Source: Hymenobacter aranciens (GTDB taxonomy: Bacteria > Bacteroidota > Bacteroidia > Cytophagales > Hymenobacteraceae). Taken from it: a DNA stretch of 64,000 nt. The position numbers and the translations under genes were made by a program. Below the pieces are notes generated by a model. The model made no database searches and was not told the DNA's origin. It worked only from the letters and a program-made list of their open reading frames with translations. Positions within the stretch are counted from its first letter, which is position 1. Each line of letters begins with the position of its first letter. The DNA lies in NCBI RefSeq assembly GCF_030580865.1, contig NZ_JAUQSY010000002.1, forward strand, positions 372,001 through 436,000, given 5' to 3'. Below, one piece after another: positions 33,243 to 41,526 of the stretch.

Positions 33243-36200
33243 GTGTTCAGTAAATTCATTCGGCGGCCCGTCTTCGCTATCGTTATTTCGATAGTTATCC
33301 TGTTCTTGGGCGGGCTGGCCATCAAGATGCTGCCGACCTCGCAGTTTCCGGAGATTTCGCCGCCCATGGTGATGGTATCGGCCGCTTACCCGGGGGCCAG
33401 CGCCAAGGTGCTCACCGAGTCGGTGCTTATCCCGCTGGAGCAGGCCGTGAACGGTGTGCCCGGCATGAAGTACATGACCTCCGACGCCGTGAGTGCCGGC
33501 GAGGCCAACATCCAGATTGTCTTCAACCTGGGCACCGACCCCGACCAGGCGGTGGTGAATGTGAACACCCGCATTGCCCAGGTGATAAACCGCCTGCCGG
33601 TGCTGGTGCAGCGCGAGGGCGTGATTGTGAACCGCGTGGTACCCAACATGCTCATGTACGTGAACCTGTTCAGCAAGGACAAGAACACCGATATGAAGTA
33701 CCTCTTCAACTTTGCGGGGGTAAACATGCTGCCCGAGCTGCAGCGCCTGAGCGGCATCGGTCGGGCCAACATCCTGGGTAGCCGGCAGTACGCCATGCGT
33801 ATCTGGCTGAAACCGGACCGCATGCGGGCCTACAACATCTCGGTGGACGACGTGATGAAGTCGCTCGACGAGCAGAGCGTCATCGGCTCGCCGGGCCGCA
33901 TCGGGCGCTCCGACGGGCAGCGGGCCGAGGCGCTGGAATACGTGCTGAGCTACCAAGGGCGCTTCAACGACGTGGAGCAGTACAAGAACGTGATTCTGAA
34001 AGCTAACCCCGACGGCGAAATCCTGCGCCTCAGGGATGTGGCCAACGTGGAGCTGGGCTCCGAGTTCTACGACATCTACTCGAACCTCAACGAGTATCCG
34101 TCGGCGGCCATCGTGCTGAAGCAGACTTACGGCTCGAACGCCAAGGACGTGATTAAGGAGGTGAAGGACAAGCTGGAGGAGCTGAAGAAAACCAGCTTCC
34201 CGCCCGGCATGGACTACAAAATCAGCTACGACGTATCGAACTTCCTCGATGCCTCCATCGAGAACGTAATTGACACGCTGCGCGATGCCTTTATTCTGGT
34301 GGCGCTGGTGGTGTTTTTGTTCCTCGGCGACTGGCGCTCGACGCTCATTCCCATCATTGCCGTGCCGGTGTCGCTGGTGGGCTCGTTCATTGCCATGCAG
34401 GCGTTTGGGCTCACCATCAACATGATTACGCTGTTTGCGCTGGTGCTCTCGATTGGCATCGTGGTGGACGACGCCATCGTGGTGGTGGAGGCCGTGCACG
34501 CCAAGATGGAGGAAGAGCACCTCTCGCCCTACAACGCGGTGCGCAAGGTGCTGGGCGAAATCAGCGGGGCCATCATCGCCATTACTATTCTGATGACGGC
34601 GGTGTTCGTGCCGGTATCGTTCATGAGCGGGCCGGTGGGCATTTTCTACCGCCAGTTCTCGATTACCATGGCCACGGCCATCGTGATTTCGGGCCTCGTG
34701 GCCCTGACTTTGACGCCGGTGCTCTGCGCCATGATTCTGAAAAACCACCACGGCCACGCCAGGAAGAAAACGCCCATCCAGCGCTTCTTCGACGGGTTCA
34801 ACCGGCTGTTTGAGAAGCTCACGGGGCGCTACACCAACCTGCTGGAGAAGATTGTGGACCGCCGGCTGGTGACCTTCCTGCTGCTGCTGGCCTTCGGGGC
34901 GGGCATCTTCGGCATCTCGGCCAAGCTGCCCACGGGCTTCATCCCGAGCGAGGACCAGGGGCTGATTTACGCCATCATCCAGACGCCGCCGGGCTCGACG
35001 CTGGAGCGCACCAATGCCATTGCCGGGCAGCTCTCGAAGCTGGCGCGGGAGGTGCCGGGCGTGGAAAACGTGTCGGCCCTGGCCGGCTACGAGGTGCTGA
35101 CCGAGGGTCGCGGCTCCAACGCCGGCACCTGCCTCATCGACCTCAAGCCCTGGGACGAGCGCAAGAACATGACCGTGACCCAGGTGATTGCCAAGCTGGA
35201 GGAAAAGGCCCGGGAGATTCCCGGCGCGACCGTCGAATTCTTTGAGCCGCCGGCGGTGCCGGGCTACGGCGCGGCGGGCGGTTTCCAGCTGCAATTGCTC
35301 GACAAAACCAACACCGGTGACTACAAGGCGCTGGAAAAGGTGAACGAGGAGTTCATGAGCAACCTGCGCAAGCGGCCGGAGCTGGCGGGCCTGTTCACCT
35401 TCTTCTCGGCCGACTATCCGCAGTACGAGCTGAAAATCGACAACCAGCTGGCCATGCAGAAGGGCATCACCATCGGCAACGCCATGAATACGCTCTCCAT
35501 CATGGTGGGCTCGACCTACGAGCTGGGCTTCATCAAGTACCAGCGCTTTTTCAAGGTGTACGTGCAGGCCTCGCCCGAATACCGCAAGCTGCCCGAGGAC
35601 ATCCTGAACATGTGGGCCAAGAACGACAAGGGCGAAATGGTGCCGTTCTCGGCCTTTATGAAGATTGAAAAGTCGCAGGGGGCCAACGAAATCAACCGCT
35701 ACAACATGTACACCACCGCCTCCATCCGGGGTGGGGCGGCCGAGGGCTACAGCTCGGGCGAGGCCATCAAGGCGGTGCAGGAAGTGGCGGCCAAGACGCT
35801 GCCGCGCGGCTACGACATCGACTGGGGCGGGCTGTCGAAAGATGAAGTGAGCCGCGGCAACGAGGCCATTGTCATCTTCATGGTGGTGCTGGGCTTCGTG
35901 TACCTGGTGCTAGCGGCGCAGTACGAGAGCTTCCTGCTGCCGCTCTCGGTTATCTTCTCGCTGCCGGCGGGCATCTTCGGCTCGTTTTTGCTGATTAAGC
36001 TGCTGGGGCTGGCCAACGACATCTACGCCCAGGTGGGGCTGGTGATGCTGGTGGGCCTCTTGGGCAAAAACGCGGTGCTCATTGTGGAGTTTGCGGTGCA
36101 GAAGCACGAGGAGGGCATGAGCGTGCGGGCCGCCGCCATCGAGGGCGCGAAAGTCCGCTTCCGGCCCATTCTCATGACCTCGTTTGCCTTCATCGCGGGG

Positions 36201-36440
36201 CTGATTCCGCTGGTGCTGGCCCACGGGGCGGGGGCCATCGGCAACCGCACCATCGGCACGGCCGCGCTGGGCGGCATGCTGTTCGGCACGGTGTTCGGCG
36301 TGATTATCGTGCCGGGGCTGTACTACATCTTCGGCACGCTGGCCGAGGGCCGGAAATTGATTCGGGACGAAAACGAATACCCGGTATCCGAAGGGTTTGA
36401 GCCGCGGGTGACCATCGATGAAACCGAACCTTATGCTTAG
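33243..36440 (+). CDS. RND efflux permease (AcrB/MexB-like, HAE1 family)
   Basis: 1065 residues from GTG 33243 (VFSKFIRRPVFAIVISIVI), the usual RND N-terminus. Twelve transmembrane helices and two periplasmic loops are visible. The proton-relay motif is LSIGIVVDDAIVVVEAVHAK in TM4, and the second-half Lys region is LVGLLGKNAVLIVEFAVQKH. LPTSQFPEISPPMVMVSAAY and LPTGFIPSEDQGLIYAIIQT start the porter domains. It exports drugs or other amphiphiles with the adaptor and outer membrane factor encoded next to it. Its end overlaps the next gene by 23 bases. Confidence 0.95.
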   Translation: MFSKFIRRPVFAIVISIVILFLGGLAIKMLPTSQFPEISPPMVMVSAAYPGASAKVLTESVLIPLEQAVNGVPGMKYMTSDAVSAGEANIQIVFNLGTDPDQAVVNVNTRIAQVINRLPVLVQREGVIVNRVVPNMLMYVNLFSKDKNTDMKYLFNFAGVNMLPELQRLSGIGRANILGSRQYAMRIWLKPDRMRAYNISVDDVMKSLDEQSVIGSPGRIGRSDGQRAEALEYVLSYQGRFNDVEQYKNVILKANPDGEILRLRDVANVELGSEFYDIYSNLNEYPSAAIVLKQTYGSNAKDVIKEVKDKLEELKKTSFPPGMDYKISYDVSNFLDASIENVIDTLRDAFILVALVVFLFLGDWRSTLIPIIAVPVSLVGSFIAMQAFGLTINMITLFALVLSIGIVVDDAIVVVEAVHAKMEEEHLSPYNAVRKVLGEISGAIIAITILMTAVFVPVSFMSGPVGIFYRQFSITMATAIVISGLVALTLTPVLCAMILKNHHGHARKKTPIQRFFDGFNRLFEKLTGRYTNLLEKIVDRRLVTFLLLLAFGAGIFGISAKLPTGFIPSEDQGLIYAIIQTPPGSTLERTNAIAGQLSKLAREVPGVENVSALAGYEVLTEGRGSNAGTCLIDLKPWDERKNMTVTQVIAKLEEKAREIPGATVEFFEPPAVPGYGAAGGFQLQLLDKTNTGDYKALEKVNEEFMSNLRKRPELAGLFTFFSADYPQYELKIDNQLAMQKGITIGNAMNTLSIMVGSTYELGFIKYQRFFKVYVQASPEYRKLPEDILNMWAKNDKGEMVPFSAFMKIEKSQGANEINRYNMYTTASIRGGAAEGYSSGEAIKAVQEVAAKTLPRGYDIDWGGLSKDEVSRGNEAIVIFMVVLGFVYLVLAAQYESFLLPLSVIFSLPAGIFGSFLLIKLLGLANDIYAQVGLVMLVGLLGKNAVLIVEFAVQKHEEGMSVRAAAIEGAKVRFRPILMTSFAFIAGLIPLVLAHGAGAIGNRTIGTAALGGMLFGTVFGVIIVPGLYYIFGTLAEGRKLIRDENEYPVSEGFEPRVTIDETEPYA

Positions 36441-37875
36441 CAAACGCCTGTATCAATGCCTCGGCGCCGCCACTTTGGCGGTAGCCGCCGCGGCCTGCAA
36501 ACTCCCGCAGGTGGCCACCCTCACCCAAAACCGCAGCACCCCGGCGGCCTACGCCAACGCCCCGGCCCCGGCCGACAGCGCCAACTCGGCCCGCCAGCCC
36601 TGGCGGCAGTTCTTCACCGACCCGCACCTGACGGCCCTCATCGACTCGGCCCTGCTGCACAACCAGGAGCTGAACATCACCCGCCAGGAAATCGACATCG
36701 CCCGCAACGAGGCTCAGGTGCGCAAGGGCGAGTACCTGCCCTTCGTGGGCCTCGGGGTGCGCGCCGAGGCCGAGCGGCCCGGCCGCTACACCCTGCGCGG
36801 GGCCACCGAGGAGGCCATCGACGTGAAGCCCGGCGTGCGCACCCCCGACCCGCTGGCCAACTACCAGCTCGGCGCGTTTGCCAGCTGGGAGGTCGACATC
36901 TGGCACCGGCTGCGCAACGCCCGGCAGGCGGCACTGCGCCGCTACCTGGCCTCGGTGGAGGGCAAGAATTTCACCACCACCAACCTGGTGGCCGAAATTG
37001 CCAACTCCTACTACGAGCTGCTGGCGCTGGACAACCAGCTGGCCATTGTGCGCCAGAACATCGGCATCCAGACCAACGCCCTGGAAATCGTGCGGCTGCA
37101 AAAGGCCTCGGCCCGGGTAACCGAGCTGGCCGTGCAGCGCTTCGAGGCCCAGGTGCAGAATACCACCAGCCGGCAGTTCGACATCCAGCAGCGCATCACG
37201 GAGACGGAAAACCGCCTCAACTTCCTGCTGGGGCGCTACCCGCAGCCCATCGTCCGCGACGCGGCGGGCCTGAGCAACCTGCTGCCGCCGGCCGTGCAGG
37301 CCGGCCTGCCGGTGCAGCTGCTCCAAAACCGCCCCGACGTGCGCCAGGCCGAGCTGGAGGTGCAGGCCGCCGGGCTCGACGTGCGAGTGGCCCGCGCCGC
37401 CTTCTACCCCGCGCTGCGCCTCTCGGGCGGGGCCGGGTTCGAGGCCTTCCGGCCGGGGCTGGTGTTCTCGGCCCCCGAGTCGATTCTGTACTCCATCGGC
37501 GGCGACCTTGCGGCTCCTTTAGTGAATCGGAACGCGATAAAAGCCGTGTACGGCAGCGCCAACGCCCGCCAGAACCAAGCCGTGCTGAACTACGAGCGCA
37601 CCCTGCGCAACGCTTACGTGGAAGTAGCCAACCAGCTGGCCAACATCGCCAACCTGCAAAGCAGCTACGCGGCCAAAACCCGCGAGGTGGCCGCCCTCAC
37701 CGAGTCGGTCAACATCTCGACCAGCCTCTTCGGCTCGGCCCGAGCCGACTACACCGAGGTGCTCTTCACCCAGCGCGACGCCATCGAGGCCCGCTTCGAC
37801 GTGGTCGAAATTCGCATGCAGCAGCTGCAGGCCGGCGTGCAGGCCTACCGCGCCCTGGGCGGCGGCTGGCGCTAA
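36418..37875 (+). CDS. RND efflux outer membrane factor (TolC/OprM family lipoprotein)
   Basis: 485 residues from ATG 36418, overlapping the permease by 23 bases (ATG 36433 is an alternative). The lipoprotein signal is LGAATLAVAAAAC with the lipid Cys near residue 27. The two OEP repeats are DPHLTALIDSALLHNQELNI and LDVRVARAAFYPALRLSGG, and the C-terminal helix reads LFGSARADYTEVLFTQRDA. It forms the trimeric outer membrane channel. It closes the efflux operon; palindromes follow it. Confidence 0.93.
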   Translation: MKPNLMLSKRLYQCLGAATLAVAAAACKLPQVATLTQNRSTPAAYANAPAPADSANSARQPWRQFFTDPHLTALIDSALLHNQELNITRQEIDIARNEAQVRKGEYLPFVGLGVRAEAERPGRYTLRGATEEAIDVKPGVRTPDPLANYQLGAFASWEVDIWHRLRNARQAALRRYLASVEGKNFTTTNLVAEIANSYYELLALDNQLAIVRQNIGIQTNALEIVRLQKASARVTELAVQRFEAQVQNTTSRQFDIQQRITETENRLNFLLGRYPQPIVRDAAGLSNLLPPAVQAGLPVQLLQNRPDVRQAELEVQAAGLDVRVARAAFYPALRLSGGAGFEAFRPGLVFSAPESILYSIGGDLAAPLVNRNAIKAVYGSANARQNQAVLNYERTLRNAYVEVANQLANIANLQSSYAAKTREVAALTESVNISTSLFGSARADYTEVLFTQRDAIEARFDVVEIRMQQLQAGVQAYRALGGGWR

Positions 37876-38027
37876 GAACGAGTAGGATTGAACGAGTGGG
37901 AGTGAACGAGTGGTAGTACGAATTCCCCGCAGGGGTTCGTACTACACTTCGTCGTTTGCACGGTTATAACACCGACAGAGTGGTAGTACGAACCCCTTTG
38001 GGGGATTCGTACTACCACTTCGTTCTG
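37875..38027. repeat. Two related palindromes GGTAGTACGAA, with tandem GAACGAGT words
   Basis: First palindrome 37910-37950 (GGTAGTACGAATTCCCC / GGGGTTCGTACTAC), second 37979-38019 (AGTGGTAGTACGAACCCC / GGGGGATTCGTACTACCACT). The first is preceded by three tandem copies of a word near GAACGAGTGGGAGT (37876-37910). The two palindromes are clearly related copies. Confidence 0.82.
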
Positions 38028-38076
38028 TTAGCTACTTGCAACTTTTCACCCCGCTCCCGACCTCTCTCAGGAGCGC

Positions 38077-38475
38077 ATGAAAAAACTCCTCCTCTCCCTC
38101 CTGCTCCTCCCGGCCCTCCCCACCCTGGGCCAGGGCCGCGACACGGTGCTTGCCGTGCACAAATTATTTGCCCAGAAGCGTGCCAGCGGTGAGGGCATCG
38201 CCGCCGGTGGGGCCACCGTGGGCGCGGGCGCGGCCGTGGGCTCGCCCCTCTACACCGCCCCGCAGGTGAGCGGCCCCGACGTGGCCACGGCCGCCGTGAT
38301 GGGCGCGGTGCCCGCCGCCCTGGGCCTGCTTCAGATGGGCCGCTACAGCCCCCAGCGCGAGGCCGAGGTGCTCAAGCTCTACGCCGAGGGCTGGGGCCTG
38401 CCGCCCGACATCCGCCGCAAGCTCCGGCGCAAGCACTTCCGCCGCACGGCCGACGACGTTCGGGCGGGGCTGTAA
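38077..38475 (+). CDS. Hypothetical exported protein, possible N-terminal part of a frameshifted gene
   Basis: 132 residues with a signal peptide (MKKLLLSLLLLPALPTLGQG). The mature part has a Gly/Ala-rich stretch (GEGIAAGGATVGAGAAVGSP) that may be membrane-associated and a charged end: QREAEVLKLYAEGWGLPPDI and RRKLRRKHFRRTADDVRAGL. This end is similar to that of other small Bacteroidota exported proteins and may be complete. The reading frame directly downstream (38471-38929) encodes another domain but has no start codon. Confidence 0.6.
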   Translation: MKKLLLSLLLLPALPTLGQGRDTVLAVHKLFAQKRASGEGIAAGGATVGAGAAVGSPLYTAPQVSGPDVATAAVMGAVPAALGLLQMGRYSPQREAEVLKLYAEGWGLPPDIRRKLRRKHFRRTADDVRAGL

Positions 38476-38929
38476 AAAAGCCCGCGCCTTTGTCCCGCCA
38501 CGCAGGGCGGCCGCCAAAGTAGCCACCCGCGACACCTACCTCAAGCAATATGGCACCGCCACCAGCGCCGCCATCGCCCGCCACAAAACCAGCCCCTTCT
38601 ACACCGAAGCTCTCGGCAAAGACTGCCAGTGGCTCAGCGATACCGCCAACAAGCCCGACCCCAACGGCCTGCAGCCCGACCTCACCATCACGCCCGGCCC
38701 CGAGGGCTTCGTCCTGAAGTGGAGCAAACTCGACCAGGACGGCGTGAAGGTGTTCCGCCGCCGCAAGGCCGGCGAAACCGCCTGGCACTACCTGGCCTTC
38801 GACTCCCGCTCGCCCTACATCGACACCGAAACCGGCCTCACGGGCACCTACGAGTACCAAGTGCAGCTGATGAACGACGATAAGCCGGTGGGGCAGGCGT
38901 CGGATATCGGGACGGCCGTGCATGGGTAG
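38471..38929 (+). pseudogene. Open frame with fibronectin III-like domain, no start codon
   Basis: 153 codons open from 38471 to TAG 38929, overlapping the end of the gene before. It reads YLKQYGTATSAAIARHK, then LQPDLTITPGPEGFVLKW, DGVKVFRRRKAGETAWHYLA and SRSPYIDTETGLTGTYEYQV, a beta-sandwich sequence seen in Bacteroidota surface proteins. No ATG and no GTG or TTG occurs in the first 270 bases. Either the two frames were one gene that suffered a one-base frameshift near 38465-38475 (GCGGGGCTGTAAAAAAG, next to homopolymers) or the frame is a fragment. A sequencing error is possible. Confidence 0.6.
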
Positions 38930-38930
38930 T

Positions 38931-39125
38931 ATGGAAGCAACTCGAAAACAATACCTGCTTCGTCTGCTGGGCGCCGTGCTACTAGCCGGCGCAGGCTGGC
39001 TGCTGATGGGCCTGGCCTGGAGCAGTGAGGGTATCGGCCATCCGTATGCCACTATCGGCTTTTTAGGGGGGCTTGGTCTGCTTTTCGCCGGGGTAGCTCG
39101 CTTCTTTCTGTTGGCTACCCGATAG
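38931..39125 (+). CDS. Small membrane protein, two predicted helices
   Basis: 64 residues from ATG 38931, one base after the TAG of the preceding frame (a start at 38922 also exists). Helices: LLRLLGAVLLAGAGWLLMG and TIGFLGGLGLLFAGVARFFL, with a short Gly/Ser turn between. I do not recognise it; it could be a holin-like or membrane-stress peptide, but there is no evidence. It is followed by a strong terminator. Confidence 0.5.
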   Translation: MEATRKQYLLRLLGAVLLAGAGWLLMGLAWSSEGIGHPYATIGFLGGLGLLFAGVARFFLLATR

Positions 39126-39158
39126 CCTGCGGGCTGCCTGTTTGCCCCCTCAACTCCC

Positions 39159-39198
39159 GAAACCCCGGCTGCCGGCGCAGTCCGGGGTTTCGTTTTTT
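39159..39198 (+). terminator. Intrinsic terminator
   Basis: GAAACCCCGG (39159-39168) pairs with CCGGGGTTTC (39182-39191), followed by GTTTTTT. It ends the small-protein transcript 34 bases after its stop codon. Confidence 0.85.
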
Positions 39199-39219
39199 CA
39201 ATTTCGTCTTTTCAATCGG

Positions 39220-39398
39220 GCCTGCCGAATAGCCGCAAAGCGGCGACACGTTGGTAGTATTCCGTTTCAATGCGGGTACCAGAGCCGCAAAGCGGCGGCA
39301 CTTTTCGCCAAGAGGAAGTGCCGCCGCTTTGCGGCTCTAACCTGCTCCCCCCCTTATCAGCTACCAACGTGTCGCCGCTTTGCGGCTATTCGGCAGGC
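39220..39398. repeat. Nested perfect palindromes, 38-bp outer and 23-bp inner arms
   Basis: Outer arms 39220-39257 and 39361-39398 are exact reverse complements over 38 bases (GCCTGCCGAATAGCCGCAAA and on). Inside, 39281-39303 and 39316-39338 are exact over 23 bases (AGAGCCGCAAAGCGGCGGCA + CTT). Both arm types contain the core GCCGCAAAGCGGCG, itself a near-palindrome. A TAnnTTTG promoter follows at 39428. Confidence 0.92.
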
Positions 39399-39427
39399 GG
39401 GGTTTTATAATTCCTGGCACCAGCGAC

Positions 39428-39435
39428 TAATTTTG
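39428..39435 (+). promoter_or_regulatory. Bacteroidota -7 box TAATTTTG
   Basis: Exact match 40 bases before the ATG at 39476, just downstream of the nested palindromes. Confidence 0.5.
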
Positions 39436-39475
39436 CACTCCCCCCTTTTGAAGGCTAACTCCCTTCCCCACCCGC

Positions 39476-41044
39476 ATGAAACAAGAGCTGGAACTGCTCC
39501 TCGCCCCCGAGGTAGCCTTTGATGAATTGGCCCGCTACGAGGCCATCCTGGCCCACGCCGGCCTGCGCCCCGGCCAGGCCGACTTTATCCATCTAAAACG
39601 CCGCTCTATTGACGCCCGCGGCCGGCAGCCGCTGGTGCGCCTGCGGGCCGAAATTTACCAGGAGGCCCCGCCCCGCGAGCTGTTCGGGCCCTGGTTTGAG
39701 TACCCGAACGTGGCCCAGGCCAAGCGCCGGGTGCTCATCGTGGGGGCGGGTCCGGCGGGGCTGTTTGCCGCCCTGCGTTGCATCGAGCTCGGGCTAAAAC
39801 CCATTGTGCTGGAGCGCGGCAAGGACGTGCGCGCCCGCCGCCGCGACCTGGCCGCCATCAACAAGGAGCAGACCGTGAACCCCGACTCGAACTACTGCTT
39901 CGGCGAGGGCGGCGCCGGCACCTACTCCGACGGCAAGCTCTACACCCGCGCCACCAAGCGCGGCGACGTGGGCCGGGTGCTGCGCCGCCTCGTGCAGCAC
40001 GGCGCCACCACTGACATCCTCGTGGATGCCCACCCCCACATCGGCACCAATAAGCTACCCGAAGTCGTCAAGGCCCTGCGCGACGCCATCATCGAAGCCG
40101 GCGGCGAGGTGCATTTCGACACCCGGGTGACGGATTTGATTTTGGAAAACAACCGCCTGCGCGGCGTGGTCACGGCCGCCGGCGCGGCGCTGGAGGCCGA
40201 GGCCACCATCCTGGCTACCGGCCACTCGGCCCGGGATATTTACGAGCTGCTGCACCGTCGCGGGGTACTCATCGAGGCCAAGCCGTTTGCGCTGGGCGTG
40301 CGCGTCGAGCACCAGCAAAGCCTCATCGACCAGGCCCAGTACCGGCGGCCCGAGCGCGGCATTCTGCCCGCCGCCTCCTACGCCCTGGTGCACCAGACGC
40401 AGGTGCGCGGGCAGCAGCGCGGGGTGTTTTCGTTTTGCATGTGCCCGGGCGGGTTTATCGTGCCCGCCGCCACCGCCCCCGGCGAAGTGGTGGTAAATGG
40501 CATGAGCCCCAGCCGCCGCGACTCGCGCTTTGCCAACTCCGGCATTGTGGCCGCCGTGGAGCTGGAGGACATGAACCTGCGCGAGCACGGCCCGCTGGCC
40601 GGCCTGCATTTCCAGGCCGCCATCGAGCAGCTGGCCTGCCGGGCGGCGGGCGGCACCCAGCAGGCCCCCGCCCAGCGCCTCGGCGACTTCCTCAAAAACA
40701 AGCTCTCGCCCGAGCTGCTCGAAACCAGCTACCAGCCCGGCCTGATTTCCACGCGCATGGACGACGTGCTGGGGCCCGCCCTCGCCGAGCGCCTGCGCCA
40801 GGGTTTCACCGATTTCGGCCGCAAAATCCCCGGCTACGCCACCAATGCCGCCCAGATTGTGGGCGTGGAAAGCCGCACTTCCTCGCCGGTGCGCATTCCG
40901 CGCGACAAGGAAACCTTGCAGCACCCCGAAATCCAGGGTCTGTTTCCCTGCGGGGAGGGCGCGGGCTACGCGGGCGGCATCGTGAGCGCCGCCATGGACG
41001 GCGAGCGGGTGGCGGAAGCGGTTTCTGTTTTAGCTGTTAGCTAA
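39476..41044 (+). CDS. FAD-dependent dehydrogenase (COG2509-like NAD(P)/FAD oxidoreductase)
   Basis: 522 residues. The N-terminal 85 residues are family-specific (IHLKRRSIDARGRQPLVRLR). The dinucleotide-binding motif is VLIVGAGPAGLFAALRCIEL, then GEGGAGTYSDGKLYTR and DAHPHIGTNKLPEVVKAL. ILATGHSARDIYELLHRRGV, FSFCMCPGGFIVPA and GEGAGYAGGIVSAAMDGERV complete the family pattern. The physiological substrate is unknown. The last residues (VLAVS) and the stop codon come from palindrome 41031-41142. The CoA-binding protein gene follows. Confidence 0.9.
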   Translation: MKQELELLLAPEVAFDELARYEAILAHAGLRPGQADFIHLKRRSIDARGRQPLVRLRAEIYQEAPPRELFGPWFEYPNVAQAKRRVLIVGAGPAGLFAALRCIELGLKPIVLERGKDVRARRRDLAAINKEQTVNPDSNYCFGEGGAGTYSDGKLYTRATKRGDVGRVLRRLVQHGATTDILVDAHPHIGTNKLPEVVKALRDAIIEAGGEVHFDTRVTDLILENNRLRGVVTAAGAALEAEATILATGHSARDIYELLHRRGVLIEAKPFALGVRVEHQQSLIDQAQYRRPERGILPAASYALVHQTQVRGQQRGVFSFCMCPGGFIVPAATAPGEVVVNGMSPSRRDSRFANSGIVAAVELEDMNLREHGPLAGLHFQAAIEQLACRAAGGTQQAPAQRLGDFLKNKLSPELLETSYQPGLISTRMDDVLGPALAERLRQGFTDFGRKIPGYATNAAQIVGVESRTSSPVRIPRDKETLQHPEIQGLFPCGEGAGYAGGIVSAAMDGERVAEAVSVLAVS

Positions 41045-41142
41045 TAGCTCTTAGCTGTTAGCTTTTGTTCTTTCGTAGAAGATTATCATACTTCCCTTCC
41101 ACTCAAAAAAGCTAACAGCTAGCAGCTATTAGCTAACAGCTA
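41031..41142. repeat. Palindrome of TTAGCTGTTAGCTAATAGCT words, overlaps a gene's end
   Basis: Left arm 41031-41066 and right arm 41106-41142 (AAAAAGCTAACAGCTAGCAG and on) are nearly exact reverse complements. The left arm contains the flavoprotein stop codon at 41042-41044; the right arm ends four bases before the next ATG. Same family as 23793 and 24948. Confidence 0.85.
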
Positions 41143-41146
41143 CAAA

Positions 41147-41506
41147 ATGAAAAAGACCCTCGTCCTCGGCGCCTCCGACAACCCTTCCCGCTACGCTTAC
41201 CGGGCCGTGCATTCGCTCAAAAATCACGGCCACGAGGTGGTGCCCGTGGGCATCCGCAAGGGCCAGGTGGCGGGGCTCGACATCCACACCGACCGCCCGG
41301 CGCTGGACGACATCGACACCGTGACGCTGTACGTGGGCCCGCAAAACCAGCCCACCTGGTACGACTACATTCTGAGTTTGAAACCCAGGCGCATCATCTT
41401 CAACCCCGGCACCGAAAACCCGGAGCTGGAGCGCCGGGCCCAGCAGCAGGGCATTCGCACCGAAGAAGCTTGCACACTGGTAATGCTCTCGATTGGGAAT
41501 TACTAG
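41147..41506 (+). CDS. CoA-binding protein (YccU-like)
   Basis: 119 residues, the usual size of stand-alone CoA-binding domain proteins. The Rossmann-like motif is TLVLGASDNPSRYAYRAVHS, followed by HGHEVVPVGIRKGQVAG and TVTLYVGPQNQPTWYDYIL; FNPGTENPELERRAQQQGI and the C-terminal EEACTLVMLSIGNY complete it. It probably binds CoA or a nucleotide. Function unknown. It is separated from the flavoprotein gene by the palindrome alone, so they may be co-transcribed. Confidence 0.9.
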   Translation: MKKTLVLGASDNPSRYAYRAVHSLKNHGHEVVPVGIRKGQVAGLDIHTDRPALDDIDTVTLYVGPQNQPTWYDYILSLKPRRIIFNPGTENPELERRAQQQGIRTEEACTLVMLSIGNY

Positions 41507-41526
41507 GGCCGCCGGGCCCGGGCCGA

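Noticed and set aside
33234..35294. Long open frame (686 codons) opposite the RND permease
   Set aside because: It is His-rich with no domain and is the complement of a clear RND permease gene.
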